Source: Amoebophrya sp. A120
Taxonomy: Eukaryota > Sar > Dinophyceae > Syndiniales > Amoebophryaceae
Direction: 5' to 3'
Length of the DNA: 33,946 bases
Assembly (NCBI GenBank): GCA_905178155.1
Contig: CAJINV010000023.1
Coordinates: 136,471 to 170,416 of the forward strand
A program made the translations under genes and the position numbers. The notes under the pieces were generated by a model. That model worked only from the letters and a program-made list of their open reading frames with translations. It made no database searches and was not told where the DNA came from. Shown piece after piece: positions 9,560 through 20,400 of the stretch (position 1 is its first letter; the number at the start of each line of letters is the position of its first letter).

Positions 9560-11386
9560 CGCCGGTAAAAGATGGATTTTAAATTTGTCACGCGCTCCAT
9601 TTCATCGCGATTGAAGGAGCGATCGCGTGTAGATCCTGCGGAGGCGTGTCCACCCCACACGGCTTTCGACCTCTGTGAGGGTCGCAATTTGGCACCCTTG
9701 CCCCGATTGGAAAGGACCGACTGGGGTGGCCCAAAAGGGCTGCCAGAAATGACGAGAACTGTGTAAGTTTTTGAAGTTTGTGCATTTTCCCGGGCAGGCG
9801 GGCCCCCGTGCCTAACGCTATGCGCGACGAAGTGCCTCCCGCCAAAAAGCGCAGTCGTCTGCGCGCCCTTGCTTCCTGGTTAATAAAGGATGAAAGCGCG
9901 GCCTGAAGCGGGCTGCAGTGTTGGACCGCGGTCCAAAAGTGGCGCCCGCGAGGGCCGCGCATTCATCCTCTTCTAACCAGGAGGTCAAGGGATGCGCGGC
10001 AGCCTTCGCACTGACTGGGGCGGCTCGCACCCTTTTGGTTACCAGTATCGCCCTCCGGGCGCGAGCTTCATACTGCAGCGCGAATCGCGCTGCCGTCTCG
10101 CTTTGGCTCCGTCCGCGTGGCGGAGGGGATGGCGGACCCACTTGAACTGAATAAGCCGGATATGGGTTTTTTTCGCCAGTTCGCCTACCGTTACCACCTG
10201 AGAACCAAAGGGCGCGCAGGCACTCGCCCGTCCGAGGTGCCCCCCGATCGCAAGCGGGGCGCGAAGGCGTTGCCGTTGCCATGTGGAAGCTCTTCGGGGG
10301 ACTGCAGCCAGTTGCAAGGCCGGCCATTTCTGGCTCGGTTTCTTTTGCCGCCGGAAAGTGGGCCCATTCAAATGCTTAAAGCTTTGGCCTCTATTTTAAA
10401 AAGCTGGCAGGCGCAGGCCTGCTCAAATTGGTCAGGGAAAAGGGTAGGCAGAGGACTTCTCCAGCACCGCCCGACCAGTTTCCAAAGAAAGAAGCCCGGA
10501 GCCTCGACTACTCCCGATGGCGTGGCGCGCCTTGCGGCGGAAATTTTGCCAACCGCCGGCTGCCCCGGCCGGTTGGAATTCTAGAAACAGTAAAAACGAA
10601 TAGGCCCAAGGTTTTGCAAAAGGTAACGCGCTCGAGAAAAGCCTGGACTTCGCCCGCGGCCCGAGGGCCGACAATTTTCCGAAAAAGAAAAACAAAAAGC
10701 AGAAGCCGCGAAATATTTTGGAGAATGAACGTTGCCTAAAATAAAGGTCCGGACTTTATCCGCGGTCCGAACAAGGCTGACGAGGTTCCAAAGGGCATCG
10801 CTTTGGTGCAAACCCCGGCCCCCGCAACCTATGAATTGACAAAATAGGGCTGAGGACATATCCCGGAGGAGAAAGCGCTGGCACCTTTAGAAGTGGGCGC
10901 GGGGCCGCGCTCCTTGCCTCTTGCCAAAAAGCCAAGGGAGGCGCGGCCGCCTTCGCGCTGGCTGTCTGGGCTGGCTCGCGCGCTCTGGGTTACCCCGAAA
11001 GGGGCCTGCGTGCCTGAAGTGAGTGGAGTGACTGTGTCTTGTTGAGAGCTCGCCAGCCATTCGTGTTTGCGCCGTTCCGGTCGCAACGCTGCGGACTTTT
11101 GACATTGACCAAGAAGTTTTTTTCCGTATCGCCCTTATTTTTTCTTTTTCATCGAAAGACCGTAGCTAGCGCGTAAGAAGTATGTGTGTGTCCTTTTGCG
11201 ATAGGGGGGCTGTTGTGCCCTGCGTTTTTACGGGTCGCGGGCCTTCGCCCACTGCAACATGACGAAAACTAATTTTGCGTCGATCCAGTAAAGGCGGTGA
11301 CGGTAAGCGGCAAGCGCGTGCAGGGGGACAGCAAGAAGACGGCCTGTCGTGGTTCTGTTGCTCGTTTTCGTTGCGAATCCGCTGAG
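9560..11386. other. Spacer upstream of the intronless kinase
   Basis: No gene is supported. It holds a perfect 16-bp palindrome TTGGACCGCGGTCCAA (9921-9936) and the second copy of the dispersed repeat (10033-10072). Any promoter of the kinase at 11387 would lie near the 3' end, but no recognisable element is seen. Confidence 0.45.
10033..10072 (+). repeat. Dispersed repeat, copy 2
   Basis: It reads TTTTGGTTACCAGTATCGCC and continues as in 296-333, with two substitutions over about 38 bp. Confidence 0.75.
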
Positions 11387-13870
11387 ATGGCCAGCGGCGG
11401 CGCACGCAGTCCCAGTCGAGACGGCCAGGCCTGGCGTTGTTGCTTTCCGTGTTCGGCCTGGTGGTTTTGCCGTTGGATGTCTTGGATTCACTTCGCCAAC
11501 CTTGTCGCCCTGGCATGTTGCCGAGAAGCAGAATCCGGCACGACGGCAGCCGTTGTTGCAGACGGTGCGGCGGAGCCGCGTCGCCAGGAAGGGCCCGCGA
11601 AGAAGTCTCAATCCTCTACCCCGGTTGCCCCCGGCGGACCTCTTCCTGCCTTTCCTGGGAGTCACAGCAACGGCGCTGCGTCTGTTGTTCAAGAACATGC
11701 CGGGTACGAATGGGCGCATGACGGGCACGAATTGGCTCAACTAGTAAAGAGCAAATCGGAAGAGTTTGGAATGGTAGATCTTTTTGAGCTTCCGGGCAAG
11801 CCGTCATTGCCCATACAATATCTGGGCGCTCTTGCGGTATTTAACCTGGGCTTTCTCGGTGGACAGAGTAACGACGGCATTGCCCGCGTGCTCTTCTTCA
11901 AATACCATCAGAAGCTGCAGCCGAGCCAGAGCGCAAGCAGTCCGAGTGGAAGTGGATACGGTTATCGTCACAATGATAATAAAGCTGTTGACCGAGCAGA
12001 CACCATCTGCAAGTTTTTTGTGAGCCTTCCTGACGAGCGCGAGTCTTCTGTCTTTACGAAGCAGACAGTACGGGTTGAGCGGGAGTATGAGATGGCGCGC
12101 ACTGGTGGCATTCGCGGTGGAGACGGGAACGAAGCCGGGGGCTTGGCGTTTGGTTGTCGCTACTTCCCAAACGGTGGCGGCGTGAACGCGGGTAAGACCG
12201 CGGAGGGCTCGCGGCCTTCATCGCGCATCACCGCAGCCGGAGCTGGGACACCAGCAAGGCCTGCGCATGCAGATGCAGGTGAGCCCGAGCATTATTTGTT
12301 TGCGATCGAGCGCCTTATTTGCCGGGGTTTGAACAAGCTTGCTGCAGAGAAAAGAAGTCCGGTGCCAAAACCGACGAAGGAGGGCGAACTTTATGCAACG
12401 TGCTCCGCTAAGATGGACGGCGACGCGATGACAGAGGCGGGGTTGCTCGCAGTGGGCCCTCAAGACTCACACCTGGCGAAGCTTTGCACAAACCTGGCAA
12501 CCACCTCTCCCCCGGCGGCTGCCGGCACGCCACCTGCTCCGGCTTCTTCTACTAAATCTGTAAGCAGTTCCGAAGTCGCTGGGCCCGACGCGACCGGGCT
12601 GGTCAACGAGATTTTACGTAAGCTGTTGGGCGACACAAAAGGAAGCGCAGAGGAGCTGCCACGGGAAGGCGGCTCGGGTGGAAGTTTGGTGGCAACCGCC
12701 GCGGGCGAGGGCGCGCTCAGGAAGCCAGCGCAACCGCCTGCCCCACTCGACGGCGACGGCCTCGAGATTTCTCATGACCAGGCTAGCGACTGGCGAAGAG
12801 CAACAGCGGCGTGCCAGATACTTCTGGATGATTTTCAACGAAAGTGGCCATTGGCAAAGTCGTTCGCCCGGGAGATGGTTGAACAGGGCGCAAAAGAAGT
12901 TGCGCTGCTTCACAGCATCGGGATCGAGCACGGGGACGTGAAGCTGGAGAACATGCTGGTCGCGAGAGAGGCCGCGGTTGCTCACATTGACACTACCAGC
13001 GCAAAGACAGACGCCGGCGGTGGGGTACAACCAGAGTACAGGATCAAGCTTGGGGACTTGGACGGCGCTTGCCGCACGCAGAGGGAGGGCGAGGTCCGTT
13101 CCGGCGAGGAAGGGCCGGCGGCTGGCGCCTCGATGCTAACTACAAGCGACCCCCTTTTTGAGGGCGAGGGCGCAAGCGTCCCGGTGTGCCGGTCTGGCAC
13201 TACCTGGACCTCATGGACGCCCCGATATGCGTCACCGGACCACTTCTTATTCACCAGCGAGGGCCCAGCCCCAGGCCGCAACGCGCTGCGCGGGGATCTG
13301 CACTCTTTGGGCCTGGCGCTTGTCAAGCTCACCCAGGTATTGTGTTTGACCGGGAAAAGCATCTCCGAGGCACTTCATGAGGCCGGGCCGAATGATTTTT
13401 TTCGAAGGAATATGAAAGAAACGGCGCGGAAGGAAAAGTTCGATATGGGTATTGCGGTGTTCCTCTCGGTGCACCTTCCAAACTTCGAGCGGCCACCGGG
13501 CACTTCGTCTTCGCTATTGGTCCAGGCTTTTGAACAAAGGAAGAACGCCAGCGCGTTGCGGGCCAAGGCAACTTCACCATCACCGGACGCCGAGACGCTC
13601 GCCCAGGGGGATGAAACCTCGGCAGCGTGGCTAGCAGACAGAATCAACTGCGAGAGTGGTGGTGAAAATCTATTCGAGACGACACACGCGCGAAAAATTG
13701 CAAAAATGCTACTGGGAATCCCCCTCGACCAACCCGAAACCAGTAAAGGTAGATCTTCTACTAGCAGTAACGCCTATCAAGCGTACCCATGGACAGAGTT
13801 AGTGTCGATGACAAGTCCAGCTGCGCCTACGGCGGCGAAAGAAGCTGTAAGACGCCAAGTGCGTGTATGA
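11387..13870 (+). CDS. Divergent protein kinase, 827 aa, no introners
   Basis: The first in-frame ATG is 11387; the frame is open further upstream, but only from a GTG. A Trp/Cys-rich hydrophobic stretch near residues 17-50 may be a membrane anchor. The catalytic loop reads HGDVKLEN (residues 515-522), so the Asp, Lys and Asn are kept while the usual Arg is Gly (a non-RD kinase). The metal-binding motif is DLD rather than DFG (D557). The APE position reads SPD, and the subdomain IX Asp is D637 in GDLHSLGLALVKL. Long Gly/Ser/Ala-rich inserts split the N-lobe. Catalysis is possible but motif drift leaves pseudokinase function open. In contrast to its neighbours it has no intron over 2.5 kb. Its relation to the kinase at 455-2126 cannot be settled by eye. 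Confidence 0.85.
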   Translation: MASGGARSPSRDGQAWRCCFPCSAWWFCRWMSWIHFANLVALACCREAESGTTAAVVADGAAEPRRQEGPAKKSQSSTPVAPGGPLPAFPGSHSNGAASVVQEHAGYEWAHDGHELAQLVKSKSEEFGMVDLFELPGKPSLPIQYLGALAVFNLGFLGGQSNDGIARVLFFKYHQKLQPSQSASSPSGSGYGYRHNDNKAVDRADTICKFFVSLPDERESSVFTKQTVRVEREYEMARTGGIRGGDGNEAGGLAFGCRYFPNGGGVNAGKTAEGSRPSSRITAAGAGTPARPAHADAGEPEHYLFAIERLICRGLNKLAAEKRSPVPKPTKEGELYATCSAKMDGDAMTEAGLLAVGPQDSHLAKLCTNLATTSPPAAAGTPPAPASSTKSVSSSEVAGPDATGLVNEILRKLLGDTKGSAEELPREGGSGGSLVATAAGEGALRKPAQPPAPLDGDGLEISHDQASDWRRATAACQILLDDFQRKWPLAKSFAREMVEQGAKEVALLHSIGIEHGDVKLENMLVAREAAVAHIDTTSAKTDAGGGVQPEYRIKLGDLDGACRTQREGEVRSGEEGPAAGASMLTTSDPLFEGEGASVPVCRSGTTWTSWTPRYASPDHFLFTSEGPAPGRNALRGDLHSLGLALVKLTQVLCLTGKSISEALHEAGPNDFFRRNMKETARKEKFDMGIAVFLSVHLPNFERPPGTSSSLLVQAFEQRKNASALRAKATSPSPDAETLAQGDETSAAWLADRINCESGGENLFETTHARKIAKMLLGIPLDQPETSKGRSSTSSNAYQAYPWTELVSMTSPAAPTAAKEAVRRQVRV

Positions 13871-14418
13871 GAACGACAAAGAAAGTCCCAATTTGCACTG
13901 CACCAAGACGCATGTAAGCTACGAGCACGGACAACCCAAGAGTTACACTTGCATTGTATACTAGCGGCTGCGGCCAGGCCATTGTTTATTAATATTAACT
14001 TGCGCGGCAAATGTGAAAGTGTTCCGTTGTGGAATCGTGTACGGGTATCAGGACCAAGATCATGATTTGATCAAGATCTTCTGGAACTTCAAGGCTTTAT
14101 CCGTAGTTTTCATTTTCGCTGTCTTGCATTGGCATTGCTCCGCTTAGGCACCACTTACGTATTACTTGAGAAAGCAATCCCTCTCAGTTAGACGACAAAA
14201 CACAAGCACTGCGCCCGTTTTCTTTCGATTCCAAATTTTTTCGTGCCAGTTTTTGTCTTCATTTCACAAGAACAATAAGGCTCCCCGGTCGTTCGCCGTC
14301 TCCGCACCGTTCAGGTTCTTCTCCTCGTTGCAGCAGTGGAGGAGGTGGTGGAGGCGAGCGTCCCTTCTGCTGATCGATGTACCTATGAAAAGAAACGAAT
14401 TACGCTCCTTCGAAGAAG
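13871..14418. other. Intergenic spacer; composition shifts from GC-rich to mixed
   Basis: This contains the 3' flank of the kinase and the 5' flank of the large gene. A partly palindromic AAGATCATGATTTGATCAAG lies near 14058. No introner is present and no promoter motif is recognised. Confidence 0.5.
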
Positions 14419-17400
14419 ATGCAGCTGAAAAGTTTTGCACTTCTGACCGCGGCCTACCTGGTGCCGACCTGCGTTCTGTATCACACGTGCTCCTACCGCC
14501 GGGAGGAAGTGCAACTGCTGCGGGACGAGAAGCAAAACCCAAGGTTCCTGTTGTACCGAGTAATATCGTCCTCGGACGGCAAAAACAGTTTGTCTTTGTC
14601 ACCAGCAGCTGCGCGTTCCGCCGCCACTAGGAAAAAAAGGAGACGCAAGGAGGATGTCAGCAAGGGCGTGCGAGTCCCTCAGGAGGAAGCGGCGGTCGCA
14701 AAAGGAGGCGACGCACCAGGCAGGACAACAACTGACGGCGAGGCAGTTTCGCATAGCCATAAACACGCAGTCGTCGAGCAAAAATCAGAACAACTAGACA
14801 CGGAGTCAGCCCGCCGGCTTCTTCTCAAAGAAGCCGCCCGGGAGTTTTCTCAGCTGCGCGAAGTGTGGAGACCATTGGGCGAGGTACGAGAGTGCACAAT
14901 CTGCCCTCGTTTGTACCCCTCAAATTAGAGGAGCATATCTACTAGCAAAACGAAGAAACAACTTGCAGAATGGAGCACTTGCAGGACAAATCCACGGTCG
15001 GACGACTTCAATGTGGTTTCCTTGGACATGATCCAGAACTTGTCATGCAAATACCGCCCAAGTGCCCAGACAGCATTTGGCGTTTTGCATGACAAAAACA
15101 GGGGAAGGAGCTTGTGTACTTCCATACGAAAGCCGCGAAGTGCCGAAAGCAGAGCTGGCAAAGACGGGGAGGCTATTATAAGTAAAAATGTCCCCGCCCC
15201 AGAGCTGTCTTCAGGCGGGTTTGCAATTAGTACAGGAACAGTTGTAATGCGCATTCCCATGAGCATGATCGTGATGAGAAGCAAAAGCATAAGCATTTTC
15301 AGTTGTGTTTTGGAAAAGTTTGTAATTCTGTAAAAAGGATGAAGAGCCATTTTTGTGATCCGGCTGTGCTTGCTAAGCTGCACTGGAATCTCGAGAGAGG
15401 AACTTGTAATACGTAAACTCCCACCAAAACTTCTGCATTTTTTGTGTCGCAAAGTTACCAAGAAAACTTTACTCTGCGCCGGGGATGGTTTTTCCCCAGG
15501 ATAAGAGCTGGAACTTCTGCCCACCACGTCGCCCGCCCGGCTCGGGGCGATCCGTCAGCAAGCCGAACAAGAAGACACGGTGCACTCCACCGCCTTATGG
15601 TGTTCTCAAACGTTACACTCTCACGTGTTACATGGATTTGTTACGCAAATATACCATCAAGATCCACCCGATCAAGCTGCTTCGCATGACAAATTTGCGA
15701 AGGGCTAAACAGCCCCTAAATCTGTGTGGAATTTGTAATGCTAGATGCGCAACCTCCTCCCTTTAGCTTTTGCTTTTTGCGCATTACAAATTCGTGTAAC
15801 AGTAGTTGAGAATGTAACAGTTGAGAATCCCATACGCCTACCTGGCGAAGTTTTCCAAGCGAGGACAGGCCTATCGCCGGCTCCTATACCACGAGGTAGT
15901 GGTCAAGCTGACCAAGCACCAGAGCACCGAGTTATGGGAGTCTCAAATCGGTTACCTTCTCAACTGTTACATGAATTTGTCATGCAAAATTGGCACCGAC
16001 ATCTAGTACATGATCAAGCTGCTTCGCATGACAAGTTCTCGATGCCGCGCTAGATAGAATTGCATTAATCTGCTCCAAACCTGTAATGCAAAAGGCGCAA
16101 CCTTCCCCCTTTCACTTATGCCATTCTTGCATTACAAATCCACCATGTAACAGCTGAGAATGTAACACGACTTGAGAACTCGTCCATACGAGTATTCCTT
16201 AAATTGGAATCGCGTCTTCACGGCAGAAGACACCAAGCCAGAAAGCGGTTCACTGGACCAGCGCGACAGAGATGCGGCACTTATCCAGTGCAAAAAAATC
16301 GTACTCGTATAGCGATCATGCATTACTTTAGGTAAATCAGCATTACAGATTGTATTCGTCATGCTGAAGAAATTTGTATATGCATTTGTACGAGGAGTGC
16401 GAGTGCGACACTTTTGCACTGGATAGCACTCCTGAGCCAGCAAATCTCGTCGTCCACTTCGAATATGCCCTGAAAATTAACCATCCCCATCCAATTTGTC
16501 ATGCAAAGCACGCATAAAGTCCTTTGTTTGTCATGCAAAAAATCGATGGGGATGGGTATTAATTTTCACGGAATATCGAACGCAGAAAGCGAAGAGCCTC
16601 CTCCTGCCCCCGCTTCCGCGGGCTCTATAAGTATATCCAAGAAAAAAACTGTGTTAGTGTGACTTTCTTGGAAGAATAGCATCACAAATTTGCTCTGCAC
16701 GACAGAGAGAGCCTGTCATGCGCGCCTAGTACGTGAAAACACGTACGAAAAGAGCTTCTGATGCATGTCCAGCATGACAAGTGTAACTGTTTTGCACTTT
16801 CTGCATCACAGACTTACACTTACACAGTTTTTTTTTTGCATAAAGTAGGACGCCAGTGGAGTACTTTGTTCAGAGCAACGTCTTTGCGGTTGCGGATGAA
16901 AGCGTGCGGTATATCGCGAGGAGAAATCCCCCCTCTCCATATTGACAAGGTACGTTTTCGAAAATTTGCGTTGCTGATTTGTGACCGCAAATCGTCTCTG
17001 TGTTGCATGAAGGCAATTCCACAGACAGCCGCCGCATTCTACAGGCGGTTTGTCATGCTGTGGCTCCTACAGCGTAGAGGTCTGCCAAGCTAAGCGCATA
17101 GGCAAAAGTAAACCTGTCAGCTGAGGCTTGCTATGGGCCTGCAGTCCTCGCAAGCAAGACAACTTTGATTCGTGCACACAAATCCAGCATCAGAAACTTC
17201 GTTTTGATACGGGGAGGGGGGGCTTTTCATTCTGATACAGTACATGTACGCGAACATGGCGATGGACCTGCAGAAGCGGTGGTATGCACTGCAAAAGTAT
17301 CGCACTCGTACTAATTGCAGTTATGCATATACAAATTTCTTTTTCAAGCCAAATGAGCATGACAAATTCCATTTGTCATGCTGAGCTAATTTGTATTGCA

Positions 17401-20400
17401 ATACTACGACTAGGACTACGATACTTTTGCAGTGCATAGGCGGAAGGCAAAGGTGAAAGTGAGCAACCTGGACACGGCCCGGATGACGCTCTGTCCCTAC
17501 TTGAAACTGTATCCTGTGCAAAAGTACCGCAAGTCGTCTTGCAGTCATGCATTACAAGTCTTTTTCTTAAGCTAAATCCGCATTACAAATTTTCTTTCTC
17601 ATGCTGAGGCAATTTGTCATGCATTTACACGCGTGCGATACTTCTTTTGCAATTCATAAACTGGCTGCGGCATTGAGAAGTAGCGGAGGACGTAGTGGAT
17701 CTGCAGGAGCATCACCGCCTTCACCCGCCGCCCCATCAGCAACGGCTCTTTCCTCCTCGGAGGACATAAAGCCTCTTCCTCCTGCTGCTGTCGTGAGTGA
17801 CTTTGAGGCCGAACGGGAAGAGATCGAGAGGCTGGCGCGAATCGTTTTGCAGGACGGGAAATCGCAAGGAGACGAGGCTTATGCGTCGCAAATATGTCTG
17901 GGTCTGGAAACATGTAAACTTCTGATGCGCATTTGAGAGCAGAAAAAAATCTGTCATGCATGGACCGCAAAAGTTGCTCATTTCTTGTCACCCAAAGAGG
18001 GAACTTGTCATGCGGATTACTTGGGCCTCGCCTAACCTGCTCAAAACCTGTGTTGCTAGGACTTGCATGCTAGACCTTCCGTGTCATGCACAAACAGCAT
18101 CGCACTCATTCAGACCCAGACATATTTGCATTTGATAAGGCTTCTAATATCAAGAGGACTTCATCTTCTGGAGGCTCCACGAACATCAAAATGCACGCCG
18201 CCTCTGCTCCACCCCCCTCGGTATCATCTGCAAAAGCATCGCGCCGCTCATAGAAGTACTTGACTGCATGACAGAGCTGACTTCTTAGTAAATTTGGCAC
18301 GACAAGTTCCACTTGTCGTGGTGCTGAGATGAAAATTTGTATTGCAATAATTTCTTCCGCTTCTATTTCTATACCGCGATCATGCTTTTGCAAGGCATAG
18401 TCGGTCTCGGTGAACAGGGCCAAATCTGCGGGCTGCCTCTGGGTCACGGTTTGTGGTCACTTTCGCTCCTTCCTGTTTAACGCGTGGAACCTGAAGTCTT
18501 TTTTCGAGCTAGCGAACACCAACATGCACTGCGTGTATTTCTCCGTCGTCGTGCGGTCCGACGCGGAAGCGCCCGGCAAGGTGTGGTGGGGCAATCGGGG
18601 CGCGGAAAAAATGAATCAACTGTTTGACGTGACCGTGTGGCTCCAGAGGATCCAGAACGCCGTATTATGGATTGCAAATATGTCTGGGTCTGAAAGGTTG
18701 GAACTTGTAATGCTGTCTCTAGATTCCAAAAAAATCTGTATTACATGAGCAGCAAGAGGAGTCAGCTCTTGGCACGCAGAGAGGGCATTTCTCATGCATA
18801 ATTAGCATCAAGAAGCTCTCAAAAAATCTGTGATGCTAGCACCAGCATCACAGACCTCACGGGTCATGCAAAATGTGCATAACAAGACCCAGCTCTTCCA
18901 CACCCAGACATTTTTGCAGTTGATACGTATTTTCCAACACCAATTTCTTCTACGTTGTCGTCGACCTCGAGAATCTATCCTGTGCAAAAGTATCGTACTC
19001 GTACGAATTGCAATTAAGCATGACAAGTCTTGTCCTGAAGGTAAAACAGCATGACAAATTCCATTTGTCGAGCTGAGGTAATTTGTAATGCAATTACTAC
19101 TAGTACAATGCTTTTGCAATTCATAGAATCCGACCGTCCGGTCCCAAGACGGCGAACACGTTAGCTACCTGGTGGCCAAGCGACTGCGAAAATTCCACGA
19201 CACGTTTGCCCACGTCCTCGCGAAGATGACAGTGACAGGAGGAACCGGAACGCCTCGTGCTGGTAGAAGTGCCGAAGACAGCACCAAGACGCGTCAAAAT
19301 CAAAATGAAGTGGATCCTGCTCATCATGATGATCTTCAAGAAGACCGCTCGTTTCCCGACCTGTACCAGCAAACGCACCTGATCACGAACGGCAAGAAGT
19401 CTTTCTACATTCTCGGAGAGAATGCGGATAGCCGACAGGAAAAATTACGGTTGAAAGTTTTCGACACTGTGAAGCAAGAGTACGAAAGTTTCGTGAAACT
19501 CCAGAAGGGCGCCGACAACTACAACCACTACCTCCGTACCGGAGATGAAAATAGCCGGGTACTGCACCGACGAAACGCGGACGGGAGCAGAACGGTTCGG
19601 AAGGATAGAAGCGTCGGTGGTGCTGGAGCGGGACAAAGTCAAAGTAGTAGTGGTGGAGACCACTATGACGGCACAGTGGAAGATCTTGCTGGTGATCCGC
19701 TGCTGTTCCCAACGGACACACCGTTCGAGCACTCGCTGTATGCAATGCAAAAGCATCGTACTAGTATGAATTGCATATACAAAATAGCCCAGCATTACAA
19801 ATTCAATTTGTAATGCTCATTTACCTTGGAAAAAAGATTTGTAATGCATAAATGCAATTTTTTACTACGAGTGCGATACTTTTGCACAGGATACGCTGGA
19901 ACGATGGCTCCCCGGTCCGTTCCCGCCCGACTGGCCGGTCTCGGCGAGCAGAACCTTCGGCGACTCCTCAGTGGAGCACGTCTTCTTGCTATCGCAAGAA
20001 AAAAGTGTTACAGTTACACACTTGTTGGAGTTTCTGCAGCACAAAGTTGCTCGACATGGCCAAGAAAACCTGTGATGCAGCCCACCAGACTATGTATAAG
20101 GCAAAACACGAATGAAATGAGGTTAGCAAGCATTTCCTGCATGACAGAGGTTGTCTGTCTTGCTTGTCTCCCATCAGAATGTGTAACTGTAACACTTTTT
20201 TCTCACGATACTTGCGCACGCGCCCCGATCTGGTCTACGACTTATGGCGTTCTCAACTGTTACATTCTCCACTGTTACATGTTGAATTCGTGATGCAAGA
20301 ATGGGAAGAGTGAAAGGGGGAAGGTTGCACCTGTAGCATTACAAATTCCACCGCGCAGTTATTTTAGGCGCGGCTGATACCATTCGCAAACTTGTCATGC

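Noticed and set aside
14883-15000. A canonical GT-AG intron from GAG|GTACGAG to TTGCAG at the end of exon 1 of gene 1
   Set aside because: The interval aligns with introner J2 from end to end. The introner model restores frame, while this junction leads to stops or to introner sequence as exon.
14925-15527. A 200-codon minus-strand frame with a hydrophobic stretch
   Set aside because: It runs through introners J1 and F1 and across exons of gene 1. Its hydrophobic part is the complement of introner interior sequence shared with F3.
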